Shown piece by piece: positions 24,572 through 34,682 of a DNA stretch of 37,685 nt. Source of the DNA: Anaerolineae bacterium UTCFX2 (GTDB taxonomy: Bacteria > Chloroflexota > Anaerolineae > Anaerolineales > UBA4823); the NCBI GenBank assembly GCA_002050125.1, contig MWTA01000017.1:1-37685 (forward strand). The letters are read 5' to 3'. Positions within the stretch are counted from its first letter, which is position 1. Each line of letters starts with the position of its first letter. Both the position numbers and the translations under genes were made by a program. The notes below the pieces were generated by a model. It did no database searches. It was not told the DNA's origin and saw nothing but the letters and a program-made list of their open reading frames with translations.

Positions 24572-25714
24572 ATGAAAAGCTCATCTGAAAACTACAACAC
24601 CCTTTTGGTCATTGGTCTGGCGATCACGCTTTTGATCATGGCAGGTCTGGCTTTGTATGCTCTCTTCGAGCCGCAGCGCCTGGCGCATGGACAGGAGCAA
24701 ATCTTGAGCGCTCGCATCGAACGCGGCGGAGAGATCTTTCAGCAGCAATGCGCCTCTTGCCACGGTTCGCAGGGCGAAGGCGGCGTTGGACCCGCGTTGA
24801 ACAACCGCGCCCTGCTGAAGATCACCTCCGACAACGCTTTCTTTTCGGTGATCCGCTCCGGCGTCCCCAATACCCAGATGCCAGCCTGGGGGATCGAGTT
24901 TGGCGGACCCCTGACCGATGAAGACGTGCGCGACGCGGTCGCATTCATCCGCAATTATGAGGCGACGGCGCCCGAAATCGCCGCGGCGGCGTTTACGCCC
25001 GATCCGGTGCGCGGCGCGCTGCTGTTCGACAGCACCTGCGCGATCTGTCACGGTCCAAACGGGTCTGGAGGCGACCGCGCCCCACGGTTGAACGATCCAG
25101 CGCGCCTGCAAAAATTCCCCGATGAGTGGTATCGGGGCGTTATTCAGCACGGGCGTCCCGCCCGAGGCATGCCCACCTGGGGAACGGTGCTGTCTCCAAA
25201 TCAGATTTCCGACCTGGTGGCGCTGACCGCAGCCTGGCGGGGCGGTCAAACGGTAAAACCGGAATACTCCTTCGAAAGCGCTTTAGAAATGGCGATCTTC
25301 TCGTTGGAGAACAATGACCCGGAGAGCGCCGCGCTGAACGTGGAGCGCGCGCTCGAGGTTGCCCCGGAAGATGATAAACCCGTGCTCCGCTCCGTGATTG
25401 AACAATTGAGCGCGGGAGATCAAGCCGGCGCGCTGGCTCAGCTCGAGGAGCTCCAGGCGGCTCCGGCAGCCAATCCGGCAGAGGGCGCAGTGCTCTTCAG
25501 CGCCAATTGCGCTGCCTGCCATGGCGCCCAGGGCGAAGGCGGGATTGGCAAGCCGCTCCAGAACAACCAGTTCATCCAGGGACAATCGGATCAAGACCTG
25601 CAGCAGTTTATATTGGATGGAAGAGCCGGCACGGCAATGGTAGGGTTTCAGGGTCGCCTGGATAGCAGCCAAATTAGCAGCATCATCGCGCTGCTGCGCC
25701 TGTGGAATCCGTGA
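24572..25714 (+). CDS. membrane-anchored triheme cytochrome c
   Basis: A 380-residue protein with one N-terminal membrane anchor (about 11-31) and three separate monoheme cytochrome c domains. Heme sites are CASCH (60-64), CAICH (156-160) and CAACH (313-317), each followed by a GxxGxGG turn; likely Met ligands include M103 and M200. A helical, acidic spacer (about 235-300) separates domains two and three. It probably replaces cytochrome f/c1 as electron acceptor of the Rieske protein and wires the bc complex to the nitrate reductase module. There is no Shine-Dalgarno sequence, only an A-rich leader nine bases after the Rieske stop. Confidence 0.9.
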   Translation: MKSSSENYNTLLVIGLAITLLIMAGLALYALFEPQRLAHGQEQILSARIERGGEIFQQQCASCHGSQGEGGVGPALNNRALLKITSDNAFFSVIRSGVPNTQMPAWGIEFGGPLTDEDVRDAVAFIRNYEATAPEIAAAAFTPDPVRGALLFDSTCAICHGPNGSGGDRAPRLNDPARLQKFPDEWYRGVIQHGRPARGMPTWGTVLSPNQISDLVALTAAWRGGQTVKPEYSFESALEMAIFSLENNDPESAALNVERALEVAPEDDKPVLRSVIEQLSAGDQAGALAQLEELQAAPAANPAEGAVLFSANCAACHGAQGEGGIGKPLQNNQFIQGQSDQDLQQFILDGRAGTAMVGFQGRLDSSQISSIIALLRLWNP

Positions 25715-25735
25715 TCCGCTCTGGCGTCAAACCGG

Positions 25736-26131
25736 ATGAAGAAAAGATCGGTAGTATTGGTGAGCAAGCAGCATATCTGGGGTGAAAGTCTCGAATTTCT
25801 CCTTACCAAAACGGACGCGTTCGAGCTGGTTGGATGGTGGGAATACGACGAAAACTTGCTCGAACGCTTGAAAGATTGCCCGCCGGAAATCCTGGTGATC
25901 GCCGACGACGAACTTCTCCAAGGTCCGGCAGTCTGCCTCACCGCTGAGATTTTGGCTGAGCTGAGCGATCTGATCATCCTGCACGCTGGTCCGTCCAGCA
26001 GCGAGCTGCGAATATTCACCTCCCAAACCTTGCCGGCGCATCAATCCGATCTAATCGCCGCGCTCCTGGACTTAAGAATGCATGCCCTATCTGCCGGACA
26101 CGTGAATGTCTTAAAGGAGGAAAAGGATTAA
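25736..26131 (+). CDS. degenerate receiver-like small protein
   Basis: A 131-residue soluble protein. The start (KRSVVLVSKQHIWGESLEFLL) and a later PPEILVIADDELLQG follow the alternating strand/helix pattern of a NarL-type receiver. The usual acidic pair after strand 1 is replaced by Ser-Lys and the conserved C-terminal Lys is not evident, so phosphorylation is doubtful. No output domain is present. It lies between the two cytochrome c genes and its stop overlaps the next ATG. Function is unknown; a regulatory or assembly role is possible. Its own ribosome site is weak. Confidence 0.6.
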   Translation: MKKRSVVLVSKQHIWGESLEFLLTKTDAFELVGWWEYDENLLERLKDCPPEILVIADDELLQGPAVCLTAEILAELSDLIILHAGPSSSELRIFTSQTLPAHQSDLIAALLDLRMHALSAGHVNVLKEEKD

Positions 26132-27006
26132 TGTCTCGAATAGCGCTACCAATTCGACCGTTTTGGAAAGCCGCCATCTGCCTGGCAGGGATGCTCCTCT
26201 TGGTCGTGGGCTGGTCGAGTATCGCCTCGGCTAAGTTGATCGCCCAGACTGCCCAGGAAGGCGAGCTCATTTTCAACCAACGCTGCACCTCCTGTCATAC
26301 GATTGGCGGCGGCACGCTGGTGGGGCCCGATCTGCAGGGGGTAACTGCCCGGCGCGATCTGGCATGGCTCCAGCAGTTCATTCTAGCGCCCGACAAGATG
26401 ATTGCCGCGGGCGACCCCATCGTCTTAGAATTGATGGCTACGCACAACAACATCCCCATGCCGAACCTGGGTCTCACTCCGACCGAGGTGGACGCGGTGA
26501 TCGCCTATCTCGAAAGCGCGGGATCAGCCGCCCCCGCAGCGCCCGCCGCGCCGGCTCAGCCGGCTGCCGTCACGGGAGATGCGGCGCGCGGCCAGATGTT
26601 ATTCAGCGGCGGGTTGGCGCTCCAAAACGGCGGGATCAACTGCATCGCCTGCCACCACGTGCGCACAACCGCCGGGCTGGGAGGCGGCACCCTGGGACCA
26701 GACCTCACTCAGGTCTACACGCGTTACGGCGGCGATGCCGGGCTGAGCGCGGTTCTCACAACGCTCCCCTTTCCCAACATGCAAAGCACCTTTGCTACCC
26801 GCCCACTGACGCCGCAAGAACAAGCCGACCTGCTGGCGTATTTTCGGGGTTCGTCCCAGGTTGTAGCGGGTGATGTTCCTCAGCGGTCGGGGTTGTTCGT
26901 GGGAGTGGCAGCCGTGGGCGCCCTGATCCTTTTTGGCATGATGGCGTTGTTCTGGCCGTTGCAGCGCACCAGCCTCTCGAACAAACTGCGAAAACAGTCT
27001 CAATAA
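26131..27006 (+). CDS. NarC-like diheme cytochrome c
   Basis: A 291-residue protein with a signal or anchor helix (about 13-34), two cytochrome c domains with CTSCH (52-56) and CIACH (171-175), a Pro/Ala-rich linker (about 132-147) and a C-terminal membrane helix (about 254-277). A diheme membrane cytochrome c directly upstream of narGHJI is the arrangement of narC in Thermus thermophilus, where it serves the nitrate reductase. By analogy it probably links the bc complex to NarI on the outer face. It has the strongest ribosome site in the operon (AAAGGAGG about nine bases before ATG). Confidence 0.85.
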   Translation: MSRIALPIRPFWKAAICLAGMLLLVVGWSSIASAKLIAQTAQEGELIFNQRCTSCHTIGGGTLVGPDLQGVTARRDLAWLQQFILAPDKMIAAGDPIVLELMATHNNIPMPNLGLTPTEVDAVIAYLESAGSAAPAAPAAPAQPAAVTGDAARGQMLFSGGLALQNGGINCIACHHVRTTAGLGGGTLGPDLTQVYTRYGGDAGLSAVLTTLPFPNMQSTFATRPLTPQEQADLLAYFRGSSQVVAGDVPQRSGLFVGVAAVGALILFGMMALFWPLQRTSLSNKLRKQSQ

Positions 27007-27022
27007 CAACCGGAGAACTCGT

Positions 27023-30000
27023 ATGAAGAAATGGACTCGAGAAATCACCTCGCCCAGCGAGCAGAAATGGGAAGAATTTTATCGTAACCGCTTCCAACAC
27101 GATCGGCGCGTGCGCACCACGCACGGCGTCAACTGTACCGGCAGTTGCTCCTGGGAGGTCTACGTCAAAGACGGCATTGTCACCTGGGAATTGCAAGCGA
27201 CGGATTATCCGCAACTCGAGGACGGTTTGCCGCCCTACGAGCCGCGCGGCTGCCAACGCGGCATCAGCTATTCATGGTATCTCTACAGCCCGCTGCGGGT
27301 GAAATACCCCTATCTGCGCGGCACGCTGATGGATCTGTGGCGGCAGGCTCGGGCGGAATACCCGGACCCGGTGCAAGCCTGGAAAGCCATCGTGTCCGAC
27401 ACGGTTAAACGGCGCAGCTACCAGCAAGCGCGCGGCAAGGGCGGCTTCCGCCGCTCATCTTGGGACGAAGTCCTGGAACTCATCGCGGCTTCGATCATTC
27501 ACACCATTCAAGAGTATGGTCCCGACCGGATCATCGGCTTTTCACCCATCCCGGCAATGTCGCAGGTCAGTTATGCCTCGGGGGCGCGGTTTCTGACGCT
27601 GCTCGGCGGCGTGGTCATGAGCTTTTACGACTGGTATTGCGACCTGCCGCCCGCCAGCCCGGAAGTCTGGGGCGAACAGACCGATGTGCACGAATCGGCA
27701 GACTGGTTCAACGCGCGCTTTATCGCCGTGATGGGCTCGAACCTGAACATGACCCGCACGCCCGACACGCACTTCATTTCGGAGGTGCGCCACGCCGGGG
27801 CAAAGCTGACCGTTTTCTCGCCGGATTTCTCGCAAGTGGCTAAATATGCCGATTATTGGATCCCTGTCCACCCGGGGCAAGACACCGCGTTTTGGATGGC
27901 GGTCAATCACGTCATCCTGAAAGAATTCTTCCACGAGCGCCAGGTCCCTTATTTCATTAACTATGTAAAGCAATACACCGACTTGCCATTTTTGATCGAG
28001 ATCGACGGGAGCCGCCCCAGCCGCTATCTGCGAGCCAATGAACTGGCAAGGTACCGCGACGTGGAAAACGGCGATTGGAAGCTAACCATTTGGGACAAAG
28101 AAACCGCCCAGCCATGCATGCCCAAAGGCTCGATCGGCTTTCGCTGGGCGCAGAAAGAGCGCGGCAAGTGGAACCTGGAATTGAAGGACGGGTTATCCGA
28201 TGCCCCAATCGACCCAGAGCTGAGTTTCTTGAACAAACACGACGCTGTTGTGGAAGTCGAATTCGACGATTTTACGGACGGATCGACAGTGCGCCGCGGC
28301 GTGCCGGTGCGCCACATCGAAACCGGCCGGGGCAGGATCGCCGTTACCACCGTCTTCGATCTGCTGATGGCGCAGTTCGGGGTGGAGCGCAACCTGCCCG
28401 GCGAGTACGCTCAGGACTACGCCGAAGACCAGCTGTACACCCCCGCCTGGCAGGAGAAATTCACCGGCATCCATCGCGACACGCTGATCCGCTTCGCCCG
28501 CGATTGGGCGACTAATGCCGAACAAACCGGGGGTAAGAATTTAGTCATCATCGGCGCCGGCGCAAACCACTGGTATCACAACAATTTGCTTTACCGCTCC
28601 GCCATCACCGCCCTGATGCTGACCGGCAGCGTGGGCGTCAACGGCGGCGGTTTGGCGCATTACGTGGGTCAGGAGAAACTGGTGAACCAGGCTTCCTGGA
28701 GCGCGATTGCTTTTGCCAGCGATTGGGGAATAGCACCCCGCCAGCAAAATACCCCCTCATTCCACTACGTTCATTCGGATCAATGGCGCTATGAACGCGG
28801 GTTTGCGGCTTACGACCGCCTCCCCGGCAATGGTCATCGGGACCACACCATCGATCACCAGGTGCGCGCCGTCCGGCGGGGCTGGCTGCCTTTCTTCCCC
28901 CAATTTGACCGCAGCCCGCTGCAGATCGTGCGCGATGCCCAAGACCGCGGCGCAGAAACCGATGCCGAGATCATTCAATATGCCGTCGACCAGTTAAGCC
29001 AGGAACGCCTGCATTTTTCGGTCGAGGATCCCGATGCGCAGGAGAACTGGCCGCGCCTGTGGTTCATCTGGCGCGGCAATGCAATTGGAACGAGCGCCAA
29101 AGGTCATGAGTATTTCTTGAAGCATTATCTGGGCACGCACACCAATACCATCGCGCCCGAACTGGCAGAAGGTCACACCAGCGAAGTGAGCTTTCGCACC
29201 CAGGGTCCAACTGGGAAGTTCGATTTGGTGGTGGATTTAAATTTCCGCATGGACACCTCCGCTTTATATTCGGACATCATCCTGCCCGCCGCCACCTGGT
29301 ACGAAAAGGACGATCTGAACACCACCGATATGCACTCGTACATCAACCCCATGCAAGCTGCGGTGCCGCCTTCGTGGGAATCCCGCAGCGATTGGGACAT
29401 CTATAAAGCGCTGGCGGCTAAGCTGAGCCAGCTCGCCCAGGTTCACCTGCCGGCGCCCATCAAGGACATCGTGATGCTCCCGCTGCACCATGACACGCCC
29501 GACGAATTAGCCCAGCCCGAGGTGCGCGATTGGAAAACCGGCGAAGTCCAACCGATCCCTGGAAAAACGATGCCGAAGTTCAGAGTCGTCGAGCGCGATT
29601 ATACCAACCTCTACGAGCAGTACATCAGCCTGGGCGCCGGCGTCGAAAAGAACGGGGTGACCGCCCATGGCTTGCAGATCAAGGTGGATGATGAGTACCA
29701 GAAGCTGCTCGCCCGCCAGCCGCACAGCTTTGCCGGCAAAGCTTATCCTTCTTTGTACGAGGCGCGCCAGGTAGCTGAGGCAATCCTGGCGCTGGACCCG
29801 GCTTCCAACGGTGAACTGGCTTATCGCGCCTTCGAAGAAGAACAACACAAGACCGGCCTCCAGCTTACGGATCTCGCCGACGGCTTGCGGGATATCCGGA
29901 TCAGCTTTTCGGACATCGTTACCCAGCCGCGGCGGGTGCTCACCAGCCCAACCTGGTCGGCGATCATCACCAAGGGGCGCGCTTACTCACCCTTCACCCT

Positions 30001-30616
30001 GAATACCGAGCGACTGATCCCCTGGCGCACGCTGACCGGACGGCAGCACTTCTACCTCGACCATGCCTCTTATCTGGATTGGGGCGAACAACTGCCTACT
30101 TACAAGCCGCGCCCGGATCACACCATGCTGGATGAGACCCAAAAAAGTTTGATGGAAGCCCAGGGCAAGCTGCTCAATTACATCACCCCGCACGGCAAGT
30201 GGAGCATCCACTCCACTTATTCGGATAACCTGCGCATGATGACGCTCTCACGCGGCGGCTATCCGGTCTGGCTCAACGACAAAGACGCCGCCGAGATGGG
30301 CATCCACGATAACGATTGGGTCGAGCTTTTCAACGATAACGGGGTGTTCGTCCAGCGGGCGATCACCTCGGCGCGCATCCCCACTGGCACGGTGTTCGTC
30401 TATCACGCTACCGAACGCACCATCGGGGTACCGAAATCGCCTTTGCGCCACAAGCGGGCGGGGATGAATAACTCGCTCACCCGCGCGCGCTTGAAGCCGG
30501 TGCTGATGGCTGGAGGCTATGCCCAGTTTACGTATTTCTTCAATTATTGGGGACCGACCGGCGTAAATCGAGATACGTTCGTCTTCCTGCGCCGGTTGGA
30601 TCACGTCGAATGGTAA
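27023..30616 (+). CDS. narG: respiratory nitrate reductase / nitrite oxidoreductase alpha subunit
   Basis: A 1,197-residue molybdopterin enzyme of the NarG family. The N-terminal FS0 cluster ligands are H34, C38, C42 and C77, the His-containing pattern of NarG. The Mo-ligand aspartate is D203 in [14 protein letters not shown], corresponding to E. coli D222. There is no twin-arginine signal, so the active site should face the cytoplasm. It reduces nitrate to nitrite with electrons from NarH and NarI; the cytoplasmic nitrite oxidoreductases of Nitrobacter and Nitrolancea belong to the same family, so direction is not proven by sequence. GGAG lies eight bases before the ATG. Confidence 0.95.
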   Translation: MKKWTREITSPSEQKWEEFYRNRFQHDRRVRTTHGVNCTGSCSWEVYVKDGIVTWELQATDYPQLEDGLPPYEPRGCQRGISYSWYLYSPLRVKYPYLRGTLMDLWRQARAEYPDPVQAWKAIVSDTVKRRSYQQARGKGGFRRSSWDEVLELIAASIIHTIQEYGPDRIIGFSPIPAMSQVSYASGARFLTLLGGVVMSFYDWYCDLPPASPEVWGEQTDVHESADWFNARFIAVMGSNLNMTRTPDTHFISEVRHAGAKLTVFSPDFSQVAKYADYWIPVHPGQDTAFWMAVNHVILKEFFHERQVPYFINYVKQYTDLPFLIEIDGSRPSRYLRANELARYRDVENGDWKLTIWDKETAQPCMPKGSIGFRWAQKERGKWNLELKDGLSDAPIDPELSFLNKHDAVVEVEFDDFTDGSTVRRGVPVRHIETGRGRIAVTTVFDLLMAQFGVERNLPGEYAQDYAEDQLYTPAWQEKFTGIHRDTLIRFARDWATNAEQTGGKNLVIIGAGANHWYHNNLLYRSAITALMLTGSVGVNGGGLAHYVGQEKLVNQASWSAIAFASDWGIAPRQQNTPSFHYVHSDQWRYERGFAAYDRLPGNGHRDHTIDHQVRAVRRGWLPFFPQFDRSPLQIVRDAQDRGAETDAEIIQYAVDQLSQERLHFSVEDPDAQENWPRLWFIWRGNAIGTSAKGHEYFLKHYLGTHTNTIAPELAEGHTSEVSFRTQGPTGKFDLVVDLNFRMDTSALYSDIILPAATWYEKDDLNTTDMHSYINPMQAAVPPSWESRSDWDIYKALAAKLSQLAQVHLPAPIKDIVMLPLHHDTPDELAQPEVRDWKTGEVQPIPGKTMPKFRVVERDYTNLYEQYISLGAGVEKNGVTAHGLQIKVDDEYQKLLARQPHSFAGKAYPSLYEARQVAEAILALDPASNGELAYRAFEEEQHKTGLQLTDLADGLRDIRISFSDIVTQPRRVLTSPTWSAIITKGRAYSPFTLNTERLIPWRTLTGRQHFYLDHASYLDWGEQLPTYKPRPDHTMLDETQKSLMEAQGKLLNYITPHGKWSIHSTYSDNLRMMTLSRGGYPVWLNDKDAAEMGIHDNDWVELFNDNGVFVQRAITSARIPTGTVFVYHATERTIGVPKSPLRHKRAGMNNSLTRARLKPVLMAGGYAQFTYFFNYWGPTGVNRDTFVFLRRLDHVEW

Positions 30617-30670
30617 CCGGTCACTCAGCCGGCTTAATGGTTAACCCTTGAACGCATAGGAGATTTGCTG

Positions 30671-32179
30671 ATGAACATTCGAGCCCAAATGAGCATGCTC
30701 TTTCATCTGGATAAATGCATCGGCTGCCACACCTGTTCCGTTGCCTGCAAGAATCTGTGGACCGACCGCAAAGGCGCCGAATACATGTGGTGGAACAATG
30801 TCGAAACCCGCCCCGGGACGGGCTATCCCACGCAATGGGAGAACCAGGAGCATTATAGAGGCGGCTGGGAAAAGAAAAACGGCGCGCTCGACTTGCGCCT
30901 GCATTCCCGGGCAAAGGGCTTAGCCAAACTGTATTACAACCCCGCCCTGCCCAGCCTGGAAGATTACTACGAGCCGTTCACGTTTCGCTACCAGGACCTC
31001 TTCAACGCGCCAGCCGGCGACGACCAGCCGACCGCGATCCCGATCTCTCTGATCACCGGCGAACCCCTGGAGATCAAGACCGGACCCAATTGGGACGACG
31101 ACCTCAGCGGATCGAATATCTATGCCCGCAACGATCCCTCTATGGAGGACGTGCCGCCAGAAATCCGCGCCCAACTGGACGAACTGGAGCGGGTGGTGTT
31201 CAATTACCTGCCGCGCATCTGCAACCACTGCCTCAACCCGGCTTGCGTTGCTGCCTGTCCCTCCGGCGCAATCTATAAGCGCGCGGAAGACGGCATCGTG
31301 CTGGTCAATGAGAATAAATGCCGCGCCTGGCGAATGTGTATCGCCGCCTGCCCGTATAAAAAAGTCTTCTATAACTGGGCGACCGGCAAGTCCGAAAAGT
31401 GCATCCTGTGCTTCCCACGCCTGGAAACGGGACAGGCTCCGGCTTGCGCCCATTCCTGTGTCGGGCGGATCCGTTATATGGGCGTGTTGCTATACGACGC
31501 CGATAAAATCCCTGAAGCTGCGCTCGTACCAGATTCAGAACTGGTCGCAGCGCAGCGAGCTGCCATCCTGGATCCGTTCGATCCGCAGGTCGTTTCCGAC
31601 GCCCGAGCCAGCGGGGTTCGGGAAGACTGGATCGAGTTCGCTCAGAAGTCCCCCGTCTATAAATTCCTCAAGCAATGGGGGCTTGCCCTGCCGCTGCACC
31701 CTGAATTTCGCACCATGGCGATGATGTATTACATCCCGCCGCTTTCACCGGTTGTCAGTTTGATCGAAGACGGTTTGGTGCGCCTGGATTTGGCACCCGA
31801 GCAACACGACTTCGAACTATTCCAACGCCTGGACGCGGCGCGCCTGCCGGTTCAATATCTGGCAAACCTCTTTGCGGCTGGTAATGAGCAGCCGGTTCGC
31901 TATTCTCTGCGCAAGATGTTAGCTGTGCGCCTGTACATGCGGCGCAAATCTTTGCAGCAGGAGATCGACCAGGCGACCCTGGCTTTGTTGACCGACGCTG
32001 GAACGAACCCTGCGGAAGCGGAGGAAATCTACAAGCTAACCACCTTGCCTTCGTTGAGCGAACGCTTTGTGCTTCCGCCCTATCACCGGGAAATGACGAT
32101 TGAAGCCTATCGCGATCCGCTGACACAAAAAGGCGCGACCGGTCTGGGCTATTTGCAGCCCCCGGCGAGAGGCGAGTGA
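30671..32179 (+). CDS. narH: nitrate reductase beta (Fe-S) subunit
   Basis: A 502-residue electron-transfer subunit. Four cluster motifs are visible: CIGCHTCSVACKNLW (C16-C26), CNHCLNPACVAACPSGAI, CRAWRMCIAACPYKK (Trp in place of one Cys, as for the [3Fe-4S] cluster) and CILCFPRLETGQAPACAHSC. The ATG at 30671 gives the standard NarH start MNIRAQ and has AGGAG eight bases upstream; an in-frame TTG at 30665 is less likely. It passes electrons from NarI hemes to NarG. The stop overlaps the narJ start (TGATG). Confidence 0.95.
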   Translation: MNIRAQMSMLFHLDKCIGCHTCSVACKNLWTDRKGAEYMWWNNVETRPGTGYPTQWENQEHYRGGWEKKNGALDLRLHSRAKGLAKLYYNPALPSLEDYYEPFTFRYQDLFNAPAGDDQPTAIPISLITGEPLEIKTGPNWDDDLSGSNIYARNDPSMEDVPPEIRAQLDELERVVFNYLPRICNHCLNPACVAACPSGAIYKRAEDGIVLVNENKCRAWRMCIAACPYKKVFYNWATGKSEKCILCFPRLETGQAPACAHSCVGRIRYMGVLLYDADKIPEAALVPDSELVAAQRAAILDPFDPQVVSDARASGVREDWIEFAQKSPVYKFLKQWGLALPLHPEFRTMAMMYYIPPLSPVVSLIEDGLVRLDLAPEQHDFELFQRLDAARLPVQYLANLFAAGNEQPVRYSLRKMLAVRLYMRRKSLQQEIDQATLALLTDAGTNPAEAEEIYKLTTLPSLSERFVLPPYHREMTIEAYRDPLTQKGATGLGYLQPPARGE

Positions 32180-32682
32180 TGGGTATCTTTGCATTGCTGG
32201 CTGATGCCATGGAATACCCGCGCCCCGGCGGGTTGGACAACCTGGAGGCGCACCGGCGCGCTTTGCAAGGGTCGCCCTTCGACAAGCCTTTGCAGGGTTT
32301 TTTTCAGGCAATCAAGAAACTCGAGTTGAGTGAATGGGAGGAAGAATATACCCGCACCTTCGATCTGAGCCCGGCGGTTGCGCCGTATGTCGGTTTTCAG
32401 GTCTGGGGAGAAAGCTACGAGCGCGGCAATTTCATGGCGCTGGTCAGCCGCGAGTTACAGGCTTTGCAGATCGATCCGGGCAGCGAACTGCCCGACCACC
32501 TCGCGCCGGTGTTTCGTTATCTGGACGCTGCGGCAGTTCCGCACGCAGAAATCGTCCAGGCGCTGCGCCCAGCCTTGCAGCGAATGGCAGAAATATTAAA
32601 TAAAAACCAGGCGAAAAACCCGTATTCGGCGTTATTGCAAACAGCCGTCCTGGCATCCAATGAGCTGCCTGTGAAAAGTTAG
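32179..32682 (+). CDS. narJ: nitrate reductase assembly chaperone
   Basis: A 167-residue, all-helical protein of the NarJ/TorD family: FALLADAMEYPRPG at the start, YTRTFDLSPAVAPYVG in the middle, ERGNFMALVSRELQ after it. NarJ inserts the molybdenum cofactor into NarG and is not part of the mature enzyme. I place the start at ATG 32179, sharing one base with the narH stop; a GTG at 32176 is the alternative. The 67-base gap that follows could hold a minor promoter, but none is clear. Confidence 0.87.
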   Translation: MGIFALLADAMEYPRPGGLDNLEAHRRALQGSPFDKPLQGFFQAIKKLELSEWEEEYTRTFDLSPAVAPYVGFQVWGESYERGNFMALVSRELQALQIDPGSELPDHLAPVFRYLDAAAVPHAEIVQALRPALQRMAEILNKNQAKNPYSALLQTAVLASNELPVKS

Positions 32683-32749
32683 ATTGGATTCGGCTACGCC
32701 TGGATCAGCAGGCTTACAAATTTATTGAAAAGATAGGAGTTAACGTGTA

Positions 32750-33304
32750 ATGAAAGCTACTCAAGCTCTCATGGATGAGCATCGCGTCATTGAACGGATC
32801 ATTCTGGTGCTCGAGACCGCCGCTCAAAACCTCGAACAAGGTCAGCCTGTGCGGCCCGGCTTGTTTATCGAAGTTACGGATTTTATCAAGGGTTTTGCGG
32901 ACGGCTGTCATCACCAAAAAGAAGAAGGCATCTTGTTTAAATCTCTAGAGGAGAACGGAATGCCCGTTCAGGGCAGCCCAATCGGCGTGATGCTGTTCGA
33001 GCATGAGCAGAGCCGGCAGTTCACCCGCGACTTGCGGGAAGCTGCCCAGCGGTTGGAAGTCGGCGACAAAGCCATGACCAGCAAGGTGATCGAAAACGCG
33101 GTGGGTTATGCGGCGCTGCTCCGGCAGCATATCATGAAGGAAGATCAGATTCTTTTCCCCATAGCGGATCAGATGATCCCGCAGGAAAAACACGAACAAA
33201 TTTGGGACGATTTTGAGAACTTCGAACACGAAGAGACGGGCGAAGGCGTCCACGAGAAATATCTGGCGCTCGCCGACCGGCTGACACAGGAAGTCAGCCT
33301 ATGA
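32750..33304 (+). CDS. hemerythrin-like HHE-domain protein
   Basis: A 184-residue four-helix protein with the di-iron ligand pattern of hemerythrins: H11 in MDEHRVIE, H54/H55 with E58/E59 in CHHQKEEG, H85-E86 in FEHEQSR, and H127 with E131 in RQHIMKEDQILFP. Such proteins bind O2 or NO, or repair or protect Fe-S sites. Its place between narJ and narI suggests protection or NO handling during nitrate respiration, which is inference. AGGAG lies about ten bases upstream of the ATG. Confidence 0.85.
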   Translation: MKATQALMDEHRVIERIILVLETAAQNLEQGQPVRPGLFIEVTDFIKGFADGCHHQKEEGILFKSLEENGMPVQGSPIGVMLFEHEQSRQFTRDLREAAQRLEVGDKAMTSKVIENAVGYAALLRQHIMKEDQILFPIADQMIPQEKHEQIWDDFENFEHEETGEGVHEKYLALADRLTQEVSL

Positions 33305-33372
33305 TCGACCGCTGCACGCGCGCGGTCCTGCTGACAATCCGGACCTGCCAATAACCGACCTGGAGGCAGAAA

Positions 33373-34065
33373 ATGAATTTCAACACATTGCTTTTCATGA
33401 TTTTCCCGTATGTATCGATCGCGATTTTTATTATTGTGACGATCTACCGCAGCATTTTCCGACCGTTCACCGTGTCGAGTCTTTCGTCCCAGCTTCTGGA
33501 GCGCCGCTGGCTCTATTGGGGTTCGATCTCGTTTCACTGGGGGGTGGCGCTGATCCTGACGGGTCATCTGCTGGCGCTGCTGGTGCCGCAGAGTCTGGTG
33601 ATCTGGAATGCAGCCCCTCTGCGGTTATACCTGCTGGAACTGACCGCGTTGGCGTTGGGCATCTGGTGCCTGGCTGGGTTGGTCGTTTTGACCTGGCGCC
33701 GGTTGAGCAACAAGCGTATCCGGGTTGTGACCACGCCTATGGACCTGGTCATCATGGTGCTCTTGCTGGCTTCTGTCATCACCGGCGTGACCATTGCCAT
33801 CGTGTACCGGTTTGGTTCTTACTGGTTCACCAGCGTTTTTTCGCCCTATCTGTGGTCGATCCTGACGCTGCAGCCGCAGCCGGCGATTATCGCGCCGCTG
33901 CCCTGGGTGATTCAACTGCACATGCTGAATTTCTTCGTTTTACTGGCGGTCCTCCCGTTTAGCCGCCTGATCCACATTCTCACTTATCCACTGGGTTATC
34001 TCTTGCGACCCTGGCAAATCGTGGTCTGGTATCGCCGGGTGACTCGTCTAGATCCGCGGGTTTGA
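33373..34065 (+). CDS. narI: nitrate reductase gamma (diheme cytochrome b) subunit
   Basis: A 230-residue membrane protein with five helices. Heme ligands are H55 and H65 (SFHWG, TGHLLA) and H183 and H201 (LHMLNFF, RLIHILTYP), with the same 10- and 18-residue gaps as E. coli NarI (56/66 and 187/205). It anchors NarGH and carries electrons across the membrane from quinol or from a cytochrome c partner. GGAGG lies seven bases upstream. It is unusually separated from narJ by the hemerythrin-like gene. Confidence 0.93.
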   Translation: MNFNTLLFMIFPYVSIAIFIIVTIYRSIFRPFTVSSLSSQLLERRWLYWGSISFHWGVALILTGHLLALLVPQSLVIWNAAPLRLYLLELTALALGIWCLAGLVVLTWRRLSNKRIRVVTTPMDLVIMVLLLASVITGVTIAIVYRFGSYWFTSVFSPYLWSILTLQPQPAIIAPLPWVIQLHMLNFFVLLAVLPFSRLIHILTYPLGYLLRPWQIVVWYRRVTRLDPRV

Positions 34066-34091
34066 AAAGCCGGGTTGCACCAAGGAAAAGT

Positions 34092-34682
34092 ATGCAAAAT
34101 CAGATAGACGCTTCTCGCCGCACTGAATATCAGACAAAATTGTTTCTGGCGGGTCTCTTCCTGGCAGCCTTTGCAGTTTTTATTCTCACGCAAAATGCCC
34201 GCCAGTTCAGCCCATCCATCTTCGATTTGGCGCTGCTCAGCCTGGCAACATTTCGGCTGGGACGGATGGTGGCTTATGACACGGTTTTCGAACCGCTTCG
34301 CGCCCCCTTTTGCGTTACCGTTCCGGATTCCACCGGCGCGGGCGATACTGTAGAGCCGAAAGGAACCGGCGCCAGATACGCCATGGGGCAGTTGCTTTCG
34401 TGTCCGCTTTGTTCAGGCACCTGGATTTCGGCAGGCTTGATTTATGCGCTGTATTTCCTCCCAACGCCAACGAGAGCCTTTCTGTTCATCATCGCTGCCG
34501 TTGCAATCGCCGAGATGCTCGGTTCAGTGACGGAGGCGTTGAGCTGGTCGGGGCAGCTCGCGCGCGCCCGCAGCGGTGCCGTGCTCAATCAAAAAAAAAC
34601 GAACCATTCTGCAATCAGCGTTCACCCGGTTCGGATGAAACCTCGGAGGCATCATAATGGAATATTCAGGCAACCCGGATAG
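34092..34682 (+). CDS. DUF1360-like membrane protein
   Basis: About 196 residues with two to four membrane helices (about 20-36, 45-60, 112-130, 135-150). The segment LLSCPLCSGTWISAGL (C-x2-C followed by GTW) is the hallmark of DUF1360 proteins. Function is unknown. I chose ATG 34092, which has AGGA upstream; a TTG at 34062 overlapping the narI stop is possible. The charged C-terminal tail overlaps the narK start by 26 bases. In a nar context the cysteine pair could bind metal or heme, but nothing shows this. Confidence 0.65.
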   Translation: MQNQIDASRRTEYQTKLFLAGLFLAAFAVFILTQNARQFSPSIFDLALLSLATFRLGRMVAYDTVFEPLRAPFCVTVPDSTGAGDTVEPKGTGARYAMGQLLSCPLCSGTWISAGLIYALYFLPTPTRAFLFIIAAVAIAEMLGSVTEALSWSGQLARARSGAVLNQKKTNHSAISVHPVRMKPRRHHNGIFRQPG

